Shown here: piece by piece, positions 1-7,090 of the stretch
Numbering within the stretch: the first letter of the stretch is position 1
How the letters are laid out: the number at the start of each line of letters is the position of its first letter
Source of the DNA: Chitinophagaceae bacterium
Lineage (GTDB): Bacteria > Bacteroidota > Bacteroidia > Chitinophagales > Chitinophagaceae
Assembly: GCA_016787105.1 (NCBI GenBank)
Contig: JAEUVI010000226.1
Location: 1-8,228, forward strand
Reading direction: 5' to 3'
DNA: 8,228 nt
Position numbers and translations under genes: made by a program
Notes under the pieces: generated by a model
Database searches by the model: none
Told to the model about the DNA's origin: nothing
What the model saw: the letters and a program-made list of their open reading frames with translations, nothing else

Positions 1-41
1 CAGGCATTTTAAAAATTTACCCCGCTGATGAAGACAATTGA
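1..41 (+). other. Possible 3' end of an upstream operon gene (frame unresolved)
   Basis: The 27 bases before the phosphatase start are too few for a promoter with leader, so an upstream gene probably ends here. Two frames are possible. One ends with TGA at 26-28, sharing its A with the ATG at 28 (TGATG) and giving the tail RHFKNLPR. The other ends with TGA at 39-41, overlapping the phosphatase by 14 bases and giving GILKIYPADEDN. A third frame stops at 10-12. The TGATG arrangement matches the tight coupling of the following junctions, but the second tail reads equally well as protein. The identity of the upstream gene cannot be seen. Confidence 0.25.
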
Positions 42-1392
42 TCTGGCGCCGGGTACTGATACAGGCAGGCAGCGGCAGGACAACCAGGATCGGTTCATTG
101 CAAAAAAACTATGGACCGATAACCAGGCATTGCTTGCAGTAATTGATGGTGTGGGCGGATATGAAGGAGGTGATGTAGCCGCAACGATTGCGCAAGAATC
201 ACTGGAATATTATATGTCTTCGCCAAAAGGCGATGTCCTTTCCATGCTGAAGGAAGCCGTGATATTGGCCAATAACCAGGTTATCGAAAAAAAAGAAAGT
301 GATCCCAAAATGGCGCAGATGTGCTGTGTGCTCACCGCCATTGTAGCTGATGCAAAAAAACAGGTATTGCAATATGTACATGTAGGCGATACAAGGCTCT
401 ACCGTTTCCGGAACGGGATACTGGAAAAAATAACCAATGATCATTCATTGGTAGGCGTACGCGAAGATGCCGGCGAGCTTTCGGAAGCAGAAGCGATGCG
501 TCATCCGCGGAGAAATGTAATACTGAGGCAGGTGGGTACAGAAGTCCACCGCATTGACGATCCTGACTTCCTTGAATTCGGAGAAATTGAATTTCTCTCA
601 GGCGATATACTATTACTCTGCAGTGATGGCCTCTCCGACCTGGTTACCAAAGACCAGATAACTTCATTGCTGAATAAAAAGCAACCATTGACATCAACGG
701 TTACAGAGCTCATTGCATCAGCCAATAAAGCAGGTGGTACGGATAATGTAACTGTTGTGCTTGTAAAAAATACCTCCAAAGCAAAACCAGCACAGCAAAT
801 AGAAACTGTGGGAGGACCGGTCCCTGTATTTGAAGAAAAAGAAAATACAATAATCCAGGAAAGCAAAACGGACATAATAAAGACAAGCCCGCCTGCGAAC
901 AAATTGACGAATACATTATTAATCGCTTTATTGCTCGCCATACTTACACTGGCAGGCATATGGCTTATCAAGACACCTTCAGCACCAAAACCAAAATTGG
1001 CAACCACACAGGTTGATTCAAGTAAAAACATAATTAAAAAAATTCCTGATTCACTACTCAATCTTGAACCTGATACCATCCGGTTGAAAAGTACTATTGA
1101 ATTGAATAAGTCGGGGCTGGTAACCGGCAGCAAAATCAAAACAACTGTACTTGTACCCGCCGTTGCCTTCGACAGTAGTATCGCAATTAAAATTGTAAAC
1201 ATACCGGGCAAACAAGCTGAAAATGATACAATTTGGTTGAAAGATTTAATTATTCAAGGCTTTGAAACAGGCATCAGTGTAGAGCGAAACAGCATACTTT
1301 TCCTGGACAATGTGCTATTTAAAAATGTAGCGCATCCCGTCAGTTATCGCAATTCCGATTCGACCAAAATTAAAAACCTGAGATTTGAATAA
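28..1392 (+). CDS. PP2C-family Ser/Thr protein phosphatase, membrane-anchored with extracytoplasmic C-terminal domain
   Basis: This 454-residue protein should remove phosphate from Ser/Thr residues in the cytoplasm with a two-metal centre. The PP2C domain spans about residues 3-247 and carries the family motifs: D11-T-G-R then N19-Q-D21, the metal-binding D40-G-V-G-G, V119-G-D121-T-R, D138-H-S, S199-D200-G and G237-T-D239-N. All metal-ligand aspartates expected of an active enzyme are present. A charged linker (about 247-293) leads to one membrane segment at about 295-314. The last 140 residues would lie outside the membrane and contain beta-strand-rich stretches (400-440) that look like parallel beta-helix rungs. 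The layout resembles mycobacterial PstP (cytosolic PP2C, one membrane segment, extracytoplasmic tail), though the tail shows no obvious similarity. The natural partner is the kinase encoded next, whose ATG overlaps this stop. Start chosen at 28 because the PP2C motif begins within ten residues. Confidence 0.93.
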   Translation: MKTIDLAPGTDTGRQRQDNQDRFIAKKLWTDNQALLAVIDGVGGYEGGDVAATIAQESLEYYMSSPKGDVLSMLKEAVILANNQVIEKKESDPKMAQMCCVLTAIVADAKKQVLQYVHVGDTRLYRFRNGILEKITNDHSLVGVREDAGELSEAEAMRHPRRNVILRQVGTEVHRIDDPDFLEFGEIEFLSGDILLLCSDGLSDLVTKDQITSLLNKKQPLTSTVTELIASANKAGGTDNVTVVLVKNTSKAKPAQQIETVGGPVPVFEEKENTIIQESKTDIIKTSPPANKLTNTLLIALLLAILTLAGIWLIKTPSAPKPKLATTQVDSSKNIIKKIPDSLLNLEPDTIRLKSTIELNKSGLVTGSKIKTTVLVPAVAFDSSIAIKIVNIPGKQAENDTIWLKDLIIQGFETGISVERNSILFLDNVLFKNVAHPVSYRNSDSTKIKNLRFE

Positions 1393-1394
1393 TG
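1390..1394 (+). promoter_or_regulatory. TAATG stop-start overlap (phosphatase to kinase)
   Basis: The phosphatase stop TAA and kinase start ATG share one A. This implies translational coupling of the opposing enzymes, keeping their ratio fixed. The coupling is inferred from the overlap alone. Confidence 0.7.
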
Positions 1395-3056
1395 GCCACT
1401 GAACGTTATGACCATAATTTTCCAGGGTATGAAATACTGGCGCAACTCGGAAGAGGAAATGCCCGTGTGCTCAAGGCCCGCAATCAAATCACCGGCGAGC
1501 TGGTAGCGATAAAACATTTTGCACTTAATACCGATGCGGAAACATTGCGGCGTTTTCAGTTAGAGTCCGAAATAATGACTGCGGTAAACCATCCGAATAT
1601 TGTGAAGATAAAAGAAGTGCGGCTCGATGCAGCCCTGCCTTATATCGTGATGGATTTTATACAAGGTGGTGACTTGCGCAGCTTATTAAAAAAAGAAGGA
1701 ACGCTGGATATTTCAACCGTGGTACGGCTGGGTGTGCAGTTAGCCTCTGCCTTCAAAGCAATACATGCCAAAGGAATTATTCACCGGGATATTAAACCCG
1801 AGAATATCATGTTCCAGCATTTGCCAACGGAAGAATTACATTTCCTGCTTACAGATTTCGGTATTGCCAAACTGCGTGAACAATCCAATACAGTTACCGG
1901 TACATCGCTCATGACTTACGAGTACGCATCACCAGAGCAATTTGATGATTTTAAACACGTTGATGCGGCTACCGATTATTATTCTTTAGGTATCGTATTG
2001 TATGAATGTTTATCAGGAGCAGTACCTTTTCCTTTAAAGGATACCGGCATGATCTCATTTATCAAAAAGGTAATGAATGATGCACCGCCTAAACTTATTT
2101 CGCCAAAAGGAAAGTTTATACCAACCGGTATTGAATCGCTTATCAAAGCATTGCTCGCAAAAAAGAAAGAAGACCGGCTTGCAGATCCTGATAAATTACA
2201 ATTACTGCTGCGTCGTGCAGAATTTGAACAACCGGGAGAAAAAACCATCCCTGAAACACCTGAACAAAAAAAACAACCAGTTTTCGTAAACAAAACAAAA
2301 CCAGTACAATCAAGTTTTAAAAATCCTGCTCAGGTCGTTGTAAAAAAGAAATCCTCCAACCGCAAACTGATCATTGTTTTAATCATTATCGCAGTCATCG
2401 GCATCTCTATCATTACAGCTATTGGCAAAGAGTTTAAAAAAATTTTCTCTGATAATTTAAATACACCTGGCATTACCTCTACTCATACTGATACAACAAA
2501 CAATAATCCGGCAACACCAATAAAACCTATAGATAGCCAGTTTAACAAACAGGTCAACCCTGTTCCTACCCGCAAACAGGATGTAACAATCCAATACGAT
2601 GAGGGAAGCTATACCGGTGAGGTAAAGGACGGATTGCCAAACGGACATGGAACTTTTAAATGGAATAACGGCCACCGATATGTGGGTGATTGGGTAAAAG
2701 GAAAAATGGAAGGAAAGGGCTCCTATTATTATATGGAAGGCGAGTATTATGATGGTGACTTTAAACAGGATGATAAACAAGGCGAGGGCATTTACACCTG
2801 GTACAGTGGTGCCATGTATACTGGCGAGTGGGCGAATAATGAAATGGAAGGGTTTGGCACTTTTACAGCAGGGCCCGGCCAGTCAGTATCAAAATGTGAA
2901 GGGTGCCGCACATACAAAGGCTACTGGAAAAAAGGACTAAAAGAAGGATTTGGACAATGTTATGACGAAAACGATCGGCTACTCTATATGGGTAATTTTA
3001 AAAATGATGAACCCGAGGATGAATACCCGAATGTAGACCGCTCAACCAATCAATAA
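1392..3056 (+). CDS. Transmembrane Hanks-type Ser/Thr protein kinase with extracytoplasmic MORN repeats
   Basis: This 554-residue protein is a eukaryotic-like kinase expected to phosphorylate Ser/Thr residues of cytoplasmic targets. The kinase domain covers about residues 13-278: glycine-rich loop G20-R-G22-N-A-R-V26, V38-A-I-K41, the helix-C glutamate E58, H131-R-D133-I-K135-P-E-N138, D155-F-G, and an APE-type motif A179-S-P-E182. The catalytic residues are intact, so it is probably active. The glycine-rich loop is one residue shorter than usual. A basic juxtamembrane linker (about 279-325) precedes a membrane segment at 326-345. After a Thr/Asn/Pro-rich spacer (355-395) come about six MORN repeats (407-543), which would face the periplasm where PrkC/PknB kinases carry PASTA domains. 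Substrates are unknown. The FHA protein and the cell-wall synthase fusion downstream are the obvious candidates for reader and target. Its stop directly abuts the next start. Confidence 0.94.
   Translation: MATERYDHNFPGYEILAQLGRGNARVLKARNQITGELVAIKHFALNTDAETLRRFQLESEIMTAVNHPNIVKIKEVRLDAALPYIVMDFIQGGDLRSLLKKEGTLDISTVVRLGVQLASAFKAIHAKGIIHRDIKPENIMFQHLPTEELHFLLTDFGIAKLREQSNTVTGTSLMTYEYASPEQFDDFKHVDAATDYYSLGIVLYECLSGAVPFPLKDTGMISFIKKVMNDAPPKLISPKGKFIPTGIESLIKALLAKKKEDRLADPDKLQLLLRRAEFEQPGEKTIPETPEQKKQPVFVNKTKPVQSSFKNPAQVVVKKKSSNRKLIIVLIIIAVIGISIITAIGKEFKKIFSDNLNTPGITSTHTDTTNNNPATPIKPIDSQFNKQVNPVPTRKQDVTIQYDEGSYTGEVKDGLPNGHGTFKWNNGHRYVGDWVKGKMEGKGSYYYMEGEYYDGDFKQDDKQGEGIYTWYSGAMYTGEWANNEMEGFGTFTAGPGQSVSKCEGCRTYKGYWKKGLKEGFGQCYDENDRLLYMGNFKNDEPEDEYPNVDRSTNQ
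2610..3020 (+). repeat. MORN repeat array encoded in the kinase C-terminus
   Basis: This is a protein-level repeat. Units begin at Y407, Y430, Y453, Y476, Y508 and Y532, with the pattern Y-x-G-[ED]-[WVF] followed by a glycine pair such as E-G-K-G or E-G-F-G. The first four units keep an exact 23-residue period. The fourth is lengthened by nine residues, an insert carrying C502-E-G-C505, and the sixth is incomplete. MORN repeats are best known from cytoplasmic proteins that bind lipids or other proteins. Here they lie beyond the single membrane segment, so a periplasmic binding role is inferred. Confidence 0.88.
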
Positions 3057-3059
3057 ATG
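3054..3059 (+). promoter_or_regulatory. TAAATG abutting stop and start (kinase to SEDS-PBP fusion)
   Basis: The kinase stop TAA is followed with no spacer by the ATG of the synthase fusion. With no room for a promoter, the two are almost certainly cotranscribed and probably translationally coupled. Confidence 0.7.
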
Positions 3060-6000
3060 AAAGCAAAAAATAAACCGGCAGGCGGCCATTTATCACTGCT
3101 ACTTTCTTCGTTTGTTATATTTTTATTGTTTGGCAGGTTATGGCAAAACCTGCAACCCACGTTATTACAAACGGAAGAACAATATAAAAGCGGTCGAGCT
3201 GCTAATCTCCGGAAAGGAATAGACCCGGAAGTATTGAAAAAAATACTTGCAAACGGTGATTACTTTTCTGACCCGGCAGACATCGATCTGTTTGCAGATT
3301 CACTGACTACAAAATTGTCCGTATCAGGTGAGCTTCCAAATCTTGGCTCACTGAACAAACAGGCATTTTTTATAACAGCGCCGACCCGCTGGCAATCAAA
3401 AATGGGTGGTGCCGATTTCCAGGATCGTTTTCATGCCTCATTGATACGGCTCGGTTTTGATTCTCTTATCTATGCGCAGGAGTCCACATCTCCCCCGTCC
3501 CATCCTACAGTAGTAGCCGCTGGCAAGGGAAATAAATCTATTAGCGGTACTGTTGAAATAAATGATACGCCATCTGCCGGTATACTGGTACAGCTAAAAC
3601 AACACCTTGCTTCTGCGGAAGAAGATACGCTGGTGGAGCCAACCTGGTATTGCAGAACGGATGCATCCGGGCAGTTTAAATTTACCGGCCTGGAAAAAGA
3701 TTCAGCATACAGCGTAATTCCATTGAAACCGGGATTTGAATTTGGCCGCAGGAAGGGCACAGCGGTTTTATCTGCAGATGCATCTTATAATTTTAACGGT
3801 AATGCACATATGATACGGCTGATAGGTTCCCAGGCATTTACCCGCGTTAAGGATGATAAATCATTCACAGTACGAACACCTGCCGAATTCCGCTCGTCTG
3901 TAATGGTGCTCTTTGCACTATTCCTGCTTTCCTTCTGGGCCGATCATCTTTTCTGGATCGTTCGAAAATTTCGGGCAGATACATTTTTATTACCGGTACT
4001 TATGCTGCTAACGGGCATTTCGTTAGTCATTTTATTGGGCCTCCAGGATCCATTGCGTGATACAATGCATGCATCACAGGTTTTGCAGGGAATTGTAATT
4101 GGGCTGGTTTTGTTAGCAGTGTTATCGCAGGTTGATTTTGGAAAGCTATATGCAAGCTGGTATTTTGACTGGCTTTTTAACTTTAAGAAAGGATCATTCT
4201 TTAATCTCCAGGGATGGACATGGCTGACATTTGCAGTCTTACTCGCTGTGTTAACATTGCTGATTGGTACCGGCCCTGAAGGAAGTGGCGTGAAAGTAAA
4301 TCTTCAATTTGGCGGGCTACTTTTTCAACCCAGTGAAATAACAAAATATCTTCTCTTGTTTTTCTTCGCAGCTTTTTTTGCGGCCAACGAACAAAAGTTA
4401 CGAGACCTGCAGGATCTTCGCTGGCGTTTTATTACAAGTTGGACAGTAATGGCAGCAGCGGGTTTCATTCTTGTTTTATACCTGCTAATGGGCGATATGG
4501 GCCCGGCACTGGTAGTCTGTTTCACGTTTCTCATTTTCTATAGTTTATCACGGGGAAATTTGTTAGCAACAATGCTGACCGGAATCACGTATGGCATACT
4601 GTTATACATACTGCCTGCATGGATTGCCACAGTAATCAGCTTTACAGGTTTTATTGCCTACCTGCTTGTACGCGGAACAATGAAGTCACAAAAATGGTAT
4701 GGTTATCTCGCTGTACTGACAGAGCCGCCACTATTGCTTCTGTTAATTATCGCGGCATTTACATTCGGTGATCAGTTGCCGGGTGTGGGAGAAAGGTTGG
4801 CGGACAGAAAAGAAATGTGGCTCAGCCAATGGAACAATGATATTTATGGCGGCGATCATCTTGCACACTCATACTGGACTCTTTCTGCCGGTGGTTTTTC
4901 CGGTCAGGGCCTGGCAAAAGGATTCGCGAATACAATGCCCGCAGCTCATACAGATATGATACTTCCAACTATCGGTGAAGAAATAGGCTGGCTCGGACTG
5001 GTTGCTATTTTTTTGCTATATGGTATTTTGATTCACCGTATTTTTTTGCATGCAAAAAGAGCAGGACAACCATTTAGTTTTTATCTCTGCGCCGGCATTG
5101 CCATTGCTACAGGTGTTCAGTTTTTATTAATAGCTGCAGGCTCTGTAGGATTACTACCGCTTACAGGAGTTACCGTTCCATTTTTAAGTTATGGAAAAAT
5201 TTCGCTGATCATCAATCTCGCGGCAATAGGCATTGTAGCAGGTATTTCCGCAAGACAGGGAAAAGAAATACAGAAAGAATATATCCGGCGAAATTACGAC
5301 CCTGTTTTACTGACAGGCATAACCGGTTTTTTGATCGGCATATTGGTTTTATCCGGAAAGCTGGCATGGATACAATTGTGGAAAGGCAAAGAGTATATTG
5401 TAAAACCTGCAAGAGTAATTGATCGCAATGGATTGCCAGTATTCAGTTACAATCCGCGTATTAATGAACTGGCAAAAATTATCGGTGCCGGTACTATATA
5501 CGATCGCAATGGGCTGGTACTGGCAACAAGCGACCCGATGCGTATTACAAAAGATATGGACTCACTTACCGCGGCAGGCATTCCGTCATCCGATCTTATT
5601 GAATTGAGAAGAAAAAAACTGAAACGGTACTACCCTTTTGAGGAAAAACTATTTTTCTGGGTTGGTGATTTTAATACCCGCTTATTCTGGAACCAGGATA
5701 ATGGTTATTTCGCGGAAGCCGAACATCTTACCACGTTGAGAGGATTTGATACAAAACCTGTAAAGACTGATTTTATTACTTCCCGTTATCGTTCCGATCG
5801 GTTTACCAAAGCCGTTGATAAAAAAGTACAGTTGATAGCATATGATTATTCACCGCTTGCCCCTATGCTGCGGTCGGGTATTGACAGCACAGACAGTGAA
5901 GTAAAAAAGATAACAGGCAAAAACAGGGATGTACACCTTACGGTAGATGCGAAATTACAAACGGAATTGCAACAGGCTATAGCCGGATCAGAGTTTAACA

Positions 6001-7082
6001 ATAAGCGTATATCTGTAGTAGTTATGGATGCAGCTTCAGGTGATTTTTTAGCTTCAGCAATTTACCCGCTGCCCGATCTCCGGTCACCGGAAACAATGCT
6101 GCTGTCAGAGAAAGAAAGATCTAAGTTGAATTCATTGATTACTGAAAGGGATCTTGGAATGACTTATGCAACAGCACCGGGCTCAACAGCCAAAATTCTT
6201 ACCGCCATGGCTGCATTTAAAAAAATGGGCCCTTCTGCCGCGGAAGCTGGCTATAGGGATATATCACCGGAAGAAATCATCCGCGGAAGAACAGATGGCG
6301 AGCATGAGCCTTACAACTCAACAAGTCTTCCTTTTATTGATATGCGGGAAGCCATTGTGCATTCGAGTAATATTTATTTTATACGCCTTGCCAACGATAA
6401 ATCACTGGATGATGAGCTAAGTGAATTTTATTTAACTACCGGCATGAATGTTCACCTCATTGGTGGGTATAACTATCAGCCGGATAAATCCGAAACAAGC
6501 AATTTGCAAAAAAGAAAATTAGTCCAGTTCTGGAAAGACTCTGTCTACTCTGTTAATCGTAAGTTTTATACTGACCCGAAACGGCAGGGAAAAGTGTCGC
6601 GGTATTACGGTGAATTTTCAGGGCTTGCCTGGGGACAAGGCCAGTTGACTGCTACACCCGCATCAATGGCACGTATGGCAGGCATCATCGCAAATAAAGG
6701 AAGCTTTCAGCCATCTAATTATATTTTTGAAAAAGCAGGTGTTCGTCAGCGTGATACAGTTCCTGTTAAAATGATAAGAGAAAAACAAAGCGCTGAAAAA
6801 CTGGAATCATTCATGATTGATCAATCCAATCCAAAAGGAGGAAGATCAAAGATTGACGGATCAAAAGTAGCAGGTAAAACAGGCACTCCTCAACGTATGC
6901 TGAAAAATGTATTGGAGCGGGATGGCTGGTATGTGTTCTACGCCCCTACTCCCGATAAAAAATCACACACTGTTATATGCGTACGCATAGAACGCGGAGG
7001 AGCATCTGCCAATGCTGTAAAACTGGCGAATACACAGGTAGTACCCGTCCTGCAAAAAATGGGATATTTAGGTTCATTTTAA
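3057..7082 (+). CDS. SEDS glycosyltransferase (RodA/FtsW) fused to class B PBP transpeptidase
   Basis: This 1341-residue protein combines both activities of peptidoglycan synthesis: SEDS polymerisation of lipid II and PBP crosslinking. Residues 12-29 form a membrane segment. Residues 30-280 are extracytoplasmic and include a beta-sandwich-like stretch (160-255, starting I162-S-G-T-V) resembling CarboxypepD_reg-type domains. A second segment (about 281-302) returns to the cytoplasm. The ten-segment SEDS core spans about 308-735 with Q424-P-S-E427, the loop A630-H-T-D633 holding the catalytic-type aspartate, G637-E-E nearby in sequence, and S711-Y-G-K-I-S. After the basic stretch at 744-745 one more segment (749-775) leads outside to the PBP part: G812-T-I-Y-D-R-N, then the transpeptidase triad S1043-T-A-K1046, S1103-S-N1105 and K1274-T-G-T. 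All catalytic motifs are intact. RodA and PBP2/PbpA are normally separate proteins. The reading frame is continuous across the join, so this is a true fusion. Its neighbours suggest Ser/Thr phosphorylation control. Confidence 0.95.
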   Translation: MKAKNKPAGGHLSLLLSSFVIFLLFGRLWQNLQPTLLQTEEQYKSGRAANLRKGIDPEVLKKILANGDYFSDPADIDLFADSLTTKLSVSGELPNLGSLNKQAFFITAPTRWQSKMGGADFQDRFHASLIRLGFDSLIYAQESTSPPSHPTVVAAGKGNKSISGTVEINDTPSAGILVQLKQHLASAEEDTLVEPTWYCRTDASGQFKFTGLEKDSAYSVIPLKPGFEFGRRKGTAVLSADASYNFNGNAHMIRLIGSQAFTRVKDDKSFTVRTPAEFRSSVMVLFALFLLSFWADHLFWIVRKFRADTFLLPVLMLLTGISLVILLGLQDPLRDTMHASQVLQGIVIGLVLLAVLSQVDFGKLYASWYFDWLFNFKKGSFFNLQGWTWLTFAVLLAVLTLLIGTGPEGSGVKVNLQFGGLLFQPSEITKYLLLFFFAAFFAANEQKLRDLQDLRWRFITSWTVMAAAGFILVLYLLMGDMGPALVVCFTFLIFYSLSRGNLLATMLTGITYGILLYILPAWIATVISFTGFIAYLLVRGTMKSQKWYGYLAVLTEPPLLLLLIIAAFTFGDQLPGVGERLADRKEMWLSQWNNDIYGGDHLAHSYWTLSAGGFSGQGLAKGFANTMPAAHTDMILPTIGEEIGWLGLVAIFLLYGILIHRIFLHAKRAGQPFSFYLCAGIAIATGVQFLLIAAGSVGLLPLTGVTVPFLSYGKISLIINLAAIGIVAGISARQGKEIQKEYIRRNYDPVLLTGITGFLIGILVLSGKLAWIQLWKGKEYIVKPARVIDRNGLPVFSYNPRINELAKIIGAGTIYDRNGLVLATSDPMRITKDMDSLTAAGIPSSDLIELRRKKLKRYYPFEEKLFFWVGDFNTRLFWNQDNGYFAEAEHLTTLRGFDTKPVKTDFITSRYRSDRFTKAVDKKVQLIAYDYSPLAPMLRSGIDSTDSEVKKITGKNRDVHLTVDAKLQTELQQAIAGSEFNNKRISVVVMDAASGDFLASAIYPLPDLRSPETMLLSEKERSKLNSLITERDLGMTYATAPGSTAKILTAMAAFKKMGPSAAEAGYRDISPEEIIRGRTDGEHEPYNSTSLPFIDMREAIVHSSNIYFIRLANDKSLDDELSEFYLTTGMNVHLIGGYNYQPDKSETSNLQKRKLVQFWKDSVYSVNRKFYTDPKRQGKVSRYYGEFSGLAWGQGQLTATPASMARMAGIIANKGSFQPSNYIFEKAGVRQRDTVPVKMIREKQSAEKLESFMIDQSNPKGGRSKIDGSKVAGKTGTPQRMLKNVLERDGWYVFYAPTPDKKSHTVICVRIERGGASANAVKLANTQVVPVLQKMGYLGSF

Positions 7083-7090
7083 ACTTTGTT

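Noticed and set aside
501..1211. 236-codon open frame on the minus strand opposite the phosphatase
   Set aside because: It lies opposite a gene with a full set of PP2C motifs, and its translation is low-complexity with no recognisable domain.
1392..2230. Possibility that the kinase is a pseudokinase because of its odd glycine-rich loop
   Set aside because: K41, E58, H131-R-D133, N138 and D155-F-G are all present, so loss of activity is not supported.
6977..7090. Longer version of the FHA protein starting at 6977
   Set aside because: It would overlap the PBP C-terminus by 106 bases, and the added residues are an out-of-frame reading of that gene. The ATG at 7091, 8 bases past the stop, fits the operon spacing.
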